A stretch of DNA of 64,000 bases from Hypericum androsaemum (taxonomy: Eukaryota > Streptophyta > Magnoliopsida > Malpighiales > Hypericaceae): NCBI GenBank assembly GCA_963995505.1, contig OZ023183.1, positions 17,480,671 through 17,544,670 on the forward strand. Direction: 5' to 3'. Shown here in pieces: positions 9,407 to 22,200 of this stretch. The notes below the pieces were generated by a model. The model saw only the letters and a list, made by a program, of their open reading frames with translations. It was not told the DNA's origin and did not search any database. The number at the start of each line of letters is the position of its first letter. Positions within the stretch are counted from its first letter, which is position 1. Both the position numbers and the translations under genes were made by a program.

Positions 9407-11597
9407 TCGTTTATTTTGACATTACGCATTCCTTTTTTATATGAAAAGCTAAAAAAATTACTATGATTGCAACAATGGAATTGATTTGATATATTGGACG
9501 TTTGTTATTTCTACATTTTTTATATTTAAATGGGTTAAACAAACCTGAATTATCTTATATGTTTTGACCACCATAAAATTATATATTGTTCTCCGAATTA
9601 TTAAACATACTTTAGTTTTTTTAAGGTCTATTATTTTGAGTCGAGTACTATTATATTTTATTTTAAGCGGTAGTTCTCTCAATAGATTTTTTCGAAAGAT
9701 TGAATTGTATTAATTGTAATATTATATATGGAGTAACTACATTCTAGGTATAAAATTGCAGTCACTTGCCTCACTAAAATTTATTGCGATAAAATCTTAT
9801 GGTTCTTCTAATTCTATTTTTATAGTTGTGAAATTTAAAATAAATTGAAGTTCTTACGACTTTAGTTTTGGTAGCAAATGATCAAACGTACTTTCGTTTC
9901 GTCATATCCATTCCTATTCCTTATATTTTATCGGGAATGGACTCTTTCCGGAAAGAAAGATTGGTGACTTGGAAAGTCCTCCAAAGATTTCACACCTACA
10001 CCTTTCAAATTCCGTCACCCTTCCTTTTAAGTTTTACTACAACGCTACGCACTCTATCGGGATTGGATTGGATTTTATCCACCAGAAAAAGAAAACACGT
10101 TATTTCCAAAGCACAAGCATAGTAAATGAGCATACTTTTTTTTTTGAAAATGAGTATACTCCTTATTAATTGTAGTAAAAAGTTGCTTTTTTGTTTGATA
10201 CTACTTAGTTTTGGAAATAACGAAATCAAAAAGACAACAATTTTGTTAACCCATTTCGTCAAACTCATTACGTCTGGATTGTTAAATTAAGAACTTTTGC
10301 TATTTTCTGCAACACAATTACAATAAATTCAGACATCAATTAAGACCCAAATTTAATCACCCAAATTAATGGGGATGTCTATAGTTTATAATGCTCCAAA
10401 CCCAACAACCTAATGGTTAATCAAAAGTTAACTTTAGGGAACACTGAATTTGATTTACCTCGAGTATTTTCGACCACGAATTAGGCTCGATTTGGCAGGT
10501 CAAAAGACTTGCATGCAAAGAAAGATGGCCAATTATTTACATGGTGGCGAGAAGGTCAAGGTTTCAGCTTATGAGATTATCCAAGAAAAGTTGAAGTTAT
10601 TTTAATTGGTTGGTCAAAAATCATTTTGCAGTGATTTTTCTTTGTATTAATTTAGTTTGCGCTTCCTCCTTTAATTAGCTAGATACTGACTAAATTATGA
10701 TTAAATTGTGTCTCTCTCTTAAATGCTCGTTTTATGAAAGCCAAATGTTGAGTTGTACCATACTGTTGCTTATAAGTACTGAAATTTTATAAGTTTATTG
10801 CATTAAAATTTCAATAAAACATATGAAAATTTCAAAAAGTTTACCAAAAAATAGTACGTAATAATAGGTTAAGTAACCGGCATTGCAAATATCTAGAAGA
10901 TATAGGGTTCAAATTCTGGTATGTGTTATAAAGTTTACCTTTCAAAAAAAATTTAAGCAATTATATAAAATGAATTTAATTTTTTTTCTCTTGCCGACGT
11001 TAGTTTGTGCCACTATATATCTCCTTCAAAGTTTTCTTTTCATCACTATTTATACAAGATCCTTTGCTGATTTGATGGGGACTGCAGATCCAAATTATCC
11101 AAATCCATTGCATGCACCTGGAAGAAAATGATCCGTTTCCCTACAACTATGGGTGACTATGAATAGTTCCTGGTTCGATTCGTACAAATTCGAATCATCA
11201 TCACCCGTAACTACAACCTTTACATGGGACAATCAAAGCCACGCATTTTAAAGTTGATTGGGTACACTTTCATTAAAGAAGATGATAAATTGTGTCCTGA
11301 GGGGAGGAGCAATTCTTTACTTGTCCAAAATGATTAATTCTACCAAACGTTTTTATATGAATTGGTATCCCGACCAAATAAATCAACTAATTCAAATTTT
11401 AACCTGGTATAATAGAAAAATTCTCTCTATCTACCAAACATCTTTTATAAACTTTTTAAAGTGCATGATTAAGATTTGATTTCCAGTATTAGCTAGTTCA
11501 ATGAGAGATTCAATCACCCTAAATTAACATCAACATTGTCCCCGTCATTCCTTTTCTCTATTTATTTATCAAGGTTTTGACTCATCATATTAATCTA
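9407..11597. other. AT-rich intergenic DNA, no gene seen
   Basis: The short open frames here have AT-rich, low-complexity translations and no recognisable motif. I see no repeats with clear boundaries. Confidence 0.6.
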
Positions 11598-12681
11598 GGG
11601 CAAATTGTCTTCGGCCATTTGGAGTTTGCTTAAATTACTGTTTCAGTTCGTCTTATTTTGAAATCAAAAATTTGGCTCCCTAGTTTATTTTTATTGAACT
11701 CTAAGGCCCCTCGCTGATATCATCATACGATTTCTTATTTTTTAATCAAGAAAATGACTATTATGCCCTTTAATAAAAAATTACATCTTCCCTGATAAGG
11801 CCCTGCCGTCGTTCCTCCTGACCCCACCGTGGCCTACTCCCGTCTCGCCTCCAAGTTCTGCCTCCCCCAACCCCTAGGCCCACCGCGCCCTCTAGGGCCT
11901 TCAACATTTCGTCCCCGTCATTGTTAGGGACAGGGCCAACGGGTGCCGGAGCTTGAGAGTTCCTTCAGGAAGACGCCGGCGACGCCATTGCTTTAGGATG
12001 CGGAGGAGAGGGAGGTGGTGTGCAATGAGAGCCGAGGGAAGATGCGAAACAGGAAGATATTGTCCAATTAGTTCAGGCTAGCAGCGACGAACTGAGGAAC
12101 AGGCTCCTTGCCTGATTATTTAAAACTGAATCGAATCCTAAACCTATTTTTGCAGTTTACACTGGGTATTCAAATCAAAATAGTATCTCCTTTTTGCCTA
12201 AAACCATCTCCTCCCGGTCGTCGAAATCAATGGCAGATGTGAAACGGGGAGCAATGAGAGGTGTCAAGGAAGGGACAAGGAAGGGGACGGCCCCCGGCGG
12301 TGGCTTCTGGGTTCCCCGCATTGGTCTCGGTTGATTAATTGCCTTCTTCTTCTATTGGCTGCGTTGTATTAGATGAGACAAGGAGAAAAAGGAGGGAGAT
12401 GTCCGGAGAAGACAAGATCTGGATTTTTTTGGGTTGATCGGAAAAAAAATTATAGCCGGAGAAGATGACTGGATATATTTGATTTATTTTTTATTTAAAT
12501 ATAAGAGTGTAATAGTTATTTTCTTGATTAAAAAATAAAAAATTGTATGATGACATCATCGAGAGGAGGGGCCTTAGAGTTCAATAAAAGCAAACTAGGG
12601 GGGCCAAATTTTTGATTTCGAAACAGGAGGGGCTGAAACAGTAATTTAACCAAACTTCAGGGGGCTGAGGGCAATTTGCCC
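11598..12681. mobile_element. Long-TIR DNA transposon with GC-rich interior
   Basis: The left end (GGGCAAATTG...) and right end (...CAATTTGCCC) are inverted copies over roughly 170 bases, including the segments GAACTCTAAGGCCCCTC and TTTTTAATCAAGAAAAT. The interior (about 11800-12370) is markedly GC-rich against AT-rich surroundings and carries no transposase. This is the layout of a non-autonomous Mutator-like or Pack-type element. Flanking duplications are not clear: the 9-bp flanks agree poorly. Confidence 0.8.
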
Positions 12682-14063
12682 TTTTTCATATAACTACATG
12701 AATTAAATATTTTTTGTTGACAAAAATATTTTTATCTATCACACACAAAACATAATTTATGGCTAAGGTTTTTTCAAGGGTAATTTTCTGACTAATTTCA
12801 ATGGGCGAGGAGGCGAAACTCGTATGTCGGTATGGACAGATTAATTTCCATCAGTTTAATGCGTGCGTACGAGAATAAAAGAATGGTGTTAACTTTCAAA
12901 AACAATCTCTTGAGTCGAAATTTTCCAAGCTGTGACATTAATTCATTTTATTCTTAGAAGCCATTGAGCATTTGGCCTACGAAATAGGAGTTAACCAAGT
13001 GATAAAAAAATTTAGTTAAGAAAGTTTTGTGTTAAAGTATTATGAATGTAAAAGATATTATTTAGAAAATTATCTTTAGATAAAACCCAACAATGTTCGA
13101 ATTTAAGTATCAGACAATGATAATATCATAAAGCGTAGAAAAATTGACGAATATCCAATGTTCAATATTTAGCAAGTGTAATTATTTACCTATAAAAAAC
13201 CTTCATTACCAGTCAATAAATAGAATTAAATTATATGATAGCCAACAATATTTTCCCAAATTCACCGACACTTCAACCCCAAATTCGGACCTCGTGTTTG
13301 TTTTGTGGATGGTTTTTTTAAACCACCTTGGAATCCAACACTCATTTAATGCAAATTCTATCGAGTATAATATCTTAATGGTGTCAAAAAATTTTAACAA
13401 ATATTAAATATCGTGTTCTAAAAAAATCAAACTCAAAATATCTAATTAAGAGTGAGACTTGATTTAAGCATTTGTTAGTTGGTGATTAATACCGAATATT
13501 CATCCAGATTTGTGGTGCCATCTAGAAAGTTGACGACTCCTCAAGACTCCACACGTTCACAGCACATGTTCTCTTTTGTACTAAATTGCTTTAGGTCTGG
13601 CGGATCGAGAAAGACCCAACAACATAGGAGAAAAGGCTTGCAAGAGAAGACGAGAACAAACTAACAAACAAGAACTTGTATTTACACACACACACATATA
13701 TATATATAATGATAGCGATGAGAAATACGTCGAACTAGGGCTCTTACATATGGTATACATAAAATAAAATGACTCGTAATAATAAAAAAGCAATCCCCCG
13801 TACTAAATTAACAAGTGTCAAATTACTACATAAAAGACCTACGTACATGACAAAAAGCAAGGCTCCCGAATCTTTACACGTCGTGTTATCGTCTCTTACA
13901 ATATTCGAATCTAACCGAAGACATACAATGCACCTATGAACATGTCTATTTGGAAGAGATCAAGGAGAAGGAAATCTCGAGCTCTAATTGCTGTTCTGTT
14001 AATTAGAGCTTTATTCTACCCTAAGTTTTATAGATTTCCCAATGGTTTTGACCAATTAACAAG
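12682..14063. other. AT-rich intergenic DNA with a CA/TA microsatellite
   Basis: No gene is recognised. A (CA)n(TA)n simple repeat lies at 13684-13708. The last few hundred bases before 14064 probably include the 3' UTR of the bZIP gene. Confidence 0.55.
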
Positions 14064-14519
14064 TTACTGTGCTTGATATCGTTGCATGGTTTGCATGGCG
14101 GCCAGGACATTATTTAGACCCGAGAGTTTGGCCAAGAGGGTCGATGACTCAGAGTTTAACTGGTCATTTTCCATCCACAATACGCAGAACCGGTTCAAAA
14201 CCCAATCCAGCTGGTTCTTGAGTTCCCGATTCTCTGCTTCCAATTTTTTCGCCAGCTCCGTCAGGTCCTCTAGATGCCTCTTCCTCCTACACCTTGACCT
14301 GCGAGCCGACTCCCGGTTCGATATCATCCGGCGGCGCTTCCTCTCGTTTGATGGGTCGGCCGACTGGTTCGACCCGTCAGAACAGGTCGATGTAACCGGG
14401 CTGACGGTTTGTGATGGTTGGAATAGGGACACGAGCTCAGCTATCTCATCGGCCGCGAAGTACCCGGTTTCCTGAACCGGGCGGTGCTCGAACTGGACCG
14501 CTCCACTGGAAAATAACAT
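14064..14519 (-). CDS. bZIP transcription factor, S1-like, 151 aa
   Basis: This is a nuclear DNA-binding factor that dimerises through a leucine zipper and would bind ACGT-core sites. From the chosen ATG (14519) the 151-aa protein has the basic region at residues 58-82 with the invariant N68-x7-R76, then a zipper with heptad positions L86, L93, L100, V107, L114, L121 and L128. The length and single exon fit the small S1/bZIP4-like group. The frame is open 60 codons further upstream, but that part is low-complexity and reads like 5' UTR, so the internal ATG at the MLFSSG start is preferred. I see no conserved sucrose-control uORF. The exact orthologue is not settled. Confidence 0.9.
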   Translation of the reverse strand: MLFSSGAVQFEHRPVQETGYFAADEIAELVSLFQPSQTVSPVTSTCSDGSNQSADPSNERKRRRMISNRESARRSRCRRKRHLEDLTELAKKLEAENRELKNQLDWVLNRFCVLWMENDQLNSESSTLLAKLSGLNNVLAAMQTMQRYQAQ

Positions 14520-14642
14520 TCTAACTTTGTGACCAATATGGAAAAAACCAAAAGGTGGTGAACCGGAAAAAGAACTTCTTTTCAAAATGAACCGTGGGGG
14601 AGGAAAGGAGGGGAAAAGGGAAGGATTGCAGTGTAAGGGATG

Positions 14643-14652
14643 GGTATTTATG
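14643..14652 (-). promoter_or_regulatory. Possible TATA box of the bZIP gene
   Basis: CATAAATACC on the minus strand, about 125 bases upstream of the start codon and followed by a pyrimidine-rich leader. Position is plausible, sequence is not perfect. Confidence 0.35.
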
Positions 14653-14699
14653 GACCAAGAAAAGAGACATAGTGGGCCCACAATCGGACCATTTTCCAA

Positions 14700-17600
14700 G
14701 TGTTAGAGCTTTTGTGATTGAGAAAAAAGCAGCAAATTCATATTCCTTGTATTACTATTTTTTTCCAAAAAAATTTTCTAACTTAACGAAGAAATAATAA
14801 GTTCGAACACAACAATTTAAAATATTTATTAGTAGAATTTTAACGCAATCATTCAAAAATCTTATCTAATTCGAACATGTATTATTCAGCCAAGTGAATC
14901 ACGAATATCAAGTGGTATCGACCAAAATATATTTCGTGGCATGCTAGTGGTGGCGGTAATAGTAGAGGGAGAGGAGGAGTCTTTATCTCTTGTTCCCCTT
15001 TAAATTTGTGTTCCATAATAGGAAGGTTAGGCTTAGCTTAATCGCGAAGAATCCAACAAGAATGGATAAATTACATTTGGAACAAAAAGTTAGTGCTAAG
15101 CAGGAAATTGGGCCACAAGTTTAATTAATTAAACCGTAACTTTTACTACTAGTCATAGTCAAATGGTATAAGTTGGTTAATCATATAAATATGGCTAGTG
15201 ATGGCTATAGAGTTCTAGTTACGTGTAATTGCAGGTTCTAGAAAACCTTAAAATGGAACATGCACAGTGTACCTACACAACTAGAATTCTTATACTCTGA
15301 GATTCGATCAATTGTCTATACATACTAACACAAAAATTTAAGCGTATTTTCTACTCACTTAGATGCACCAAAAAAATTTAGGTCAAATTTCATTATTAAT
15401 ATGTACTATTTAATACCTATTTCAGCAGTGTCATTCATCAGAAACTCTGTCGGTGGTAAATTCGATGGGAACAAATTACCACTAGGGAAAATAGTATACG
15501 TGATAGCACTGCTTAAAAGTTAAAACGTGTCTAACACTCTACTACATATAACCCCCTGAATTACATATATTATACAGCCGCGAGAAATTTTCTAGGAGAC
15601 TATCCATCTTAAAATGATCTAAGTCAAATTTTTTTAATTTTGGAATTCTCTCATGATATTTGCTGAAAAAAAAAATACTTTGTTGTTATAGATAATACAA
15701 TCAAATCACTTAAAATATTCGTCACGCATTATAAACGGATATTACATGCATATCCACTTATGAAAGAAATTTCGACAAGAATTTCGTCATCCTATGTGAC
15801 AAAGTAATCGGATTAAATAAATTACTTAATCGGTGCATGAAAAAGGTAAAAGCAAACGATATAGGTCAAGTTTAAACACCCACGGATTTATATTAATGAG
15901 CCGAAAATAGAAGAACCATAGAGATTAATTATTTGGATTAGCCGATCAGGATTTACTTTGGGCACCCAAATATTATTAATACAGGGTGGTTAGTGCTAAG
16001 AAAGTATAAGGATAAAATAATGCCGCCTTTTTTAAACAGTTACACAAAAGAAGAATCTACCATTTCCCATCGACTGATAACTAGTAAATAAAATGGAAAA
16101 AGTCATTTTATTAACTTTGACTTTCATTCGCTTCACTTTTTCGCTTTAAATATTCTACGATCATATTTATCCGTGACCTCAGTATATGGATCACCATAAA
16201 TTTATTATTAAGTACTATCGATGTTACTTTTTAGAAAATTGTAATCCCAATATTTTCTTTCAATTATATTTCGAGCCGCGTACCCATTTCAATCGACTAC
16301 CATCTTTTTAAAAGTAAAATTTGCAATAATCAAATAATGTGCATAATGTTTGGAATCAAGTGATAATTATTAGTGGCTACCTCCTTTAGTCACGTTCAGG
16401 GCGTGTCTTATTGGATTGGTGGTTTGGTGCTTTCAATCTAGAGTGTTAAGGTATTAAGTAATTTTAGCTGCTTAACGTTATGCGCTTTTTTCTATCGCCA
16501 ATTTTTTGTGGAGTTCTGTCGTAGTAAGGTTTTAATGAGGCTTTAACTGTAATCTCACAAAAAATTTAACCCCAGAGTTATAAATATGTCTACTTTATAA
16601 TATTGGAATAAAATCGACTATCATAAGATATGTACAAAATAACAAGATGACAAATCTAGAATAACCTTTCTCTGAAAAAAAGAAGATATATTTTTAGAAT
16701 ATTTTCATTCAATTCAAACCATATATATCATTGTTTCACATATTTTATGCAGCGATAATTTTTTTGGGTTGATACTACCTTATATTTAGTTATCTAATAG
16801 ACTAATTAATTCAAATTTGAGTCATTTTTAGATAGCAACAAATTTCTCTTAACAATTATTTAGAGTGCTAATTGGTTGTGCCAAAATAAACTTGGTTGGT
16901 TTCCAAACCAAATTCTTAGTTTTCGGTGCCCTTACACTTTACTTTTATCCTTAATTGTCTCCCAAAAGCATTGATCTAGCCTTTAAGTATCCATCCAAAA
17001 TAATTTTCAGAGAAATTATTGATCATAGCAGAACATGGCACCCACATTGTTTTGGATTTGTCCAACAAACTTTTTATACGAAATGGGAATATTCCGGGGG
17101 TAGTTTTGCCCGTTAGATTTCTTGTCAGTTATTTTCATTAATATTCTTATTAAAAAAGTGAAATTAAAGTGGTGGCTAACATGCAATTAGGCAATTATCA
17201 AGAGTAAGTTTAATTTACAAGCCCATCAGCCAAAAAAATCCAAGGCTGAGTTTGGTTACATGGGTTGGATAGAACTGAACAAAGATTTTTGTACAAGCCT
17301 ATGTTTGGCGCAAGAAATGGACGGGACAAAATTGGAAGTTTGTCCAAACCCACTCCCAATTTTTTGTCCCATTTATTTTCATGGGACAAAAAATTCTTTC
17401 CAAGAATATAAATCGCTTGTGATATATTTTTACCATATTATCCTAAACTCTTTCTTTTTTTTATTTCTTTACCCAGTTTAACCCAATTAAGACTAATCAT
17501 TTTTACTAATATATAATTTTAGGGTTTCATATACATTTTTTTATATTTGGATTCAAGTATTTCTATATTTCTATACTTATTTAAATTTTATAAATATTAT

Positions 17601-19297
17601 ATTTCAGATATAAATTCATATAAAGATATAAAATATTTGATTCAAATATTTGATTAATACATACATATTTATAATGATAATATTTTAATGAGGGCCCTCT
17701 TTCGTATAAGAGAATTCAACACATGACTATGTTGTACACTCTACATATACCAATGGTTCTTAATAATACTTATACCTTTACAAAAAATATGCATAATTTT
17801 TAAATTATGTGATGATATATTAAGAATATTCGTAATGTAACTACGATGATCCAAATTTGTAAGAAATTTTTTTGAAGGATTTAGTTTTGATATTTAATTT
17901 TTTATGCAAGTATTTTATTTTTATGGTACAATAATTTTTAATGTAACCACGATGATCGATTTTACTTAAATTAATGAATATTTTTTGTTGTTGTCATGAA
18001 GGATAATTTTGTCTTTTACAAAATTTAAGAATGAATTGTTACACTTATCAAACAAAAAATTGGACAACATGTTCAATCATATACTGAAGTTACCAAACAT
18101 AAGATATGACAGCTAGAATAAAGAGGTCTGTCCAGTACTATTATGTTCTACATCTCTAGTAATGTCCAGAAGACATACCAAACGCAACTTAAGAGCTTAA
18201 GAGTTCTCTGTTGCCGGCTTTATTGTGCTTCAGCTATGGAGTAGCCTTCATGTGCCGACTTTTTAAATTTTCTCTGCTCTCCTTTATTTTCTTTCTGAAA
18301 AAGCTGGTTTTGTTTATTTAACTATGGCTGTGATGCCATCAACTTAATTCGGTATTTTCACCTGATTCCCATTAATTGCTGAGCACACTAATTTTTTTAA
18401 TGGTTTATACCAATCGTTATCCGATTTACTGGACTGACTAATCCAAATTTGAGTCGGATAATATTATAGAAGGTGATAAAATTCTTCTAACAAATATTTA
18501 ACACTAATGCATTTATAAAAACTCAAACACGGATTCTGATTAAATTAGAACAACTCTCTAATCAATTGATCTTATCGATACAAGTTTATATATTCCTCAG
18601 ATTTCTGTTTGCATTCTCATGAAATTTAAAATGATCCCAGGGTAACATTGTTTGTCGTTTATAATCGTGTAGTATTATATACTTTCGCTCGTGCATGGTC
18701 GCACGGCAAATGTCGAGGTATACATTTCGGCGATTGATTCAAATTCAAAATGTATCAAAATTATGTAAAGCGACAAAATTTTCTCTACCGAATTATAATA
18801 TAATTGTATTGTTATGACTCGAATTTGAAGCAACGGCAACGGCAAACAGAAATCAACGCAACGGCAGTTTTCCGCTCCATACAAAGCAAGCGCAGAAATC
18901 ATGTCGAGTCCTCACTAAACAACAATCAATATTCACAATCTAGCCTTATAGAGCAAGACAAATGCAAACAGAAAGCAATGTAAATTTTATCTGTCAGGCG
19001 TACCAAGAGACAGTAATCGTCACAGTTCAACTCCGATATGCCGGAGATGCTTCGACACCGTGCCTTTGCACCCATCTCGTATTACTACTGCCACAGCGAT
19101 GTGACAAGCTCACCCAAAATTGGATGAGAATGGGAAGGAGATGATTATATACATGTCGGACGGACCTATGACCGCGAAATACTTTCCAATTCAAGTCGCC
19201 AGCCTGGTGTCCAGATATAGCACCGCGAATTTAGCATTGCCCTTTTCTTGCAGGGGGCAACTCTCTTGATCGAATTCTCACAAGGTGAAACATATCT
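14700..19297. other. AT-rich gene-poor region
   Basis: Nearly 4.6 kb without a credible gene; the open frames are short and without motifs. Parts of 17240-18190 resemble an old MITE-like element, but its ends are too diverged to define. The right end probably contains the 3' UTR of the DUF2045 gene, whose stop codon is at 19298. Confidence 0.55.
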
Positions 19298-22200
19298 TTA
19301 TAAGTTCACCGGAGGAGTACCCTGGACATATCAGTAAAGAAATTGAGTATTTAGTAGATTGTCGAATGGTGGCTAGTTAGAAAACTGGCGATGAATTCGG
19401 TTAGAGAATTTAGAAGGGCCAAGCAAAAAAGACACGATAAATGTTCTAACCTTGAATAAAAGATCGTAAGCAATGGTCTCCCAAGGCAATGATATGGACA
19501 TTAAGCAGCACTTGAGGGGCACCATTTCATCCTCAACAGTGGAATTGGAAGCAGCTGCATAGGCATGCTTGGCTGCCACAGAGGCAACCGATACTGCTTT
19601 GCGGAAAATAGAGCCAATCCCAAACCCTTTCTTGGACGCAACTGGGGAAAAAGGTCCGGCGTCCATTTGGCTTTGGTCTGAAATAAAAATCAGTTCTTCA
19701 ATATGATAGCTTTTAGCAAGAGACGGAAAGGCTACACGTGCAATGAGTTAGTTGATGTCTCGTGTGAATTTGTCCAGACAGTAAAATAGCCACTGAAAGA
19801 AAATTGACGAGATCTTGCAATGGATGGTTACTTCGTTGACAAAAGCTACAGTCGTGTCATACGCTAACTATTGGAGACATGATAAGCTAGTCAGCAATGA
19901 ATTGGTGCTTCCCGGCCCAGAACATTTATAGATAGTTTCAGAAATGTGCAGGAGTTCACGCACATAAAGTTGTTAGACCGCATCATCTTTCAAATAGTAC
20001 CACAGTACTAACAATTGTAGTCGAGGAAAATAAAAGCAAAACATTTACCTGCAACACCCGAAACAGCAACTTCGACCTCCCCACATCCTCCTGGTCCTTT
20101 CATATACAGCCTATCAGGTTTTTCAGAGGATTGGCCAAGTGAAAGAAAATTTTCCAATCTAGACCTGCCGGCTGAGACAGAAACAGAGTATTGAGCAAAG
20201 CAATATGCTAAACAGCACGGCTGGCAAAAAATGTGAGACATCATGAAAAATAGTTTATCTATTGAGAAGAAAAATCTAGCTAAAACCACTAGGACTGAAT
20301 ACGGGATGACAGTGAGTAAATAATCTGCCAAGAGCTTGCCTAGGAAAAATGCTAAATGAATTGGGTGATACCTGCGGTTAGCTACATAGAGAGAAAACCT
20401 TGCATGATCAATTACTAACTGGAATTACTAACTGGATAGTGAATGTCGAGGATGATCCTAGATTCGGTAATAGAAACTCATGTAAATCAAGTTTTGGGAA
20501 TGTTAACTTCGACAGAATTTATGTTGATGTATATGCTACCAGGACTCCTTCAAATGGGTGTCACTGGTAGTTTCTAGATACAAATTATGCCAATAAGATA
20601 AAAGTTCCTGGCTTAAAAAACACTGCCAATAAGAAAAAGGTAGTCTTTTATCGTCTCTACAAGTGACCTTAAAACTTGTTCATTTACACAACTCTACTTT
20701 TCCAAAGGTTTATAAACTAAAGCACGGCCAATTGGCCTGTTTTCTCCAAAATACCACACTACTAGTGCCATAACTTGGAAAATTGAACCTTTGAGGAAAA
20801 AAATGGAGGATAGAGGACTATAGAGTAGTAGTGTCAGTTTGAAAACGAAAAAAACCAAGCAAACAAATTTTCGAATAGCAATCCTTCCAGCTACATGACC
20901 AAACAACAAGAAGAGGAACTGAACATTAGCCATCCCACAGTGGAAACCTCAAAACCTCACTGCGCCAGTATGAACCAACAACATGGTAGAATAGTTCACT
21001 TCTATAAGAGACTGAAAACATAAATTTTAAGTAAGCCATACCATCGTATGCGTCTCGTACCAAGTGATAGCTTACAAACCCAGAGAAAAGAGTAACCTGC
21101 AATGACAACTCCCGTAATGTCAGAAGTTATACACACTCGATCCATTTAAGTATTGAGGTGCATGCCACCATATATTTCAGACATCAAGATGAACAAAATT
21201 CTTGGGACAGGATGCATGAAGGCCCATTGCTACCTTCAATGCCAACTTGACCTGGAGTGGTTCAAAGAATCTCTACATGGACTCATTAATTCCGAAGTGA
21301 CTCCAAGCAGAAGAAAGGAGGACAGAATAGAAAGACGAAAATGAAAATGAAAATGAAAAAAAAAGGGTGAACGAGAGCAAACATAAAGATGATTCCGAAC
21401 CCAAAAACCACTCATGTCAACCTCGAGTCCAAGTCTAGATCCCATAGAACTCATTGCAGAGCTTTGTGGAAGAGGAATGACCAAACCACAATGTCCCTAA
21501 TGTACTCAAAGCATGACAATAGATTGAGGAGATTCTTGTGAAGCATTCTGTTGTGGATGTACCATCTCTCTATAAAAGATATCTGAACTTCATGGATGAC
21601 AAATAGCTGGCAAAGAGAGCAGATACATTTGATTCTTATTTTAATTGAACATAAGCCCACACCTTGGACCTTTTTAGCTTCTCAGAAGCCATGTCATTTG
21701 GGGAGTTGCCGGTAGAATCACTATCAAGAGAATCTTGTTGATTAGGAAAAGCTGCTCCATCATGTGCATTAAGTATTACACAATAGCAGTGATCCGTGTC
21801 CGTCAAGACCTGCATGCTAGCACGCAAAACCTCAAATCACTTGAAGATGTGAGAACATGCATAACACAAAAACTGATGTATTAAAATATCATCAAGATTC
21901 CACCTTGGATCTATTGGTAAGTGTTTCCTACATGAAAGGATGAGGTATATAGTAGTTTCACATTTCGTCCAAAATAAAGAAAATGCTGCTAGAGGTACTC
22001 CTTTTCCAGTGAGCAATATAGTCACGGCAAATTTATAAGCGGGGACAGATGGAGATAACTTTTATCACGTAAAAGATAACTGTGTTCAAACTACAATCAA
22101 GCAAAGATTGGAAAACCGAGAGTATACTATTTATTCTGCATTGGAGCCATAATTTGTTTGTAGTTTCCAAAAATGTGATAACTTGCATGAGCACGAGAGG

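Noticed and set aside
14519..14699. 60-residue N-terminal extension of the bZIP frame.
   Set aside because: Low-complexity and not like bZIP N-termini; the downstream ATG gives the family's usual length.
17243..18190. Possible MITE with ends GAGTTTGGTTACATG and ACATACCAAACGCAAC.
   Set aside because: The inverted similarity is only about ten of fifteen bases and no target duplication is visible.
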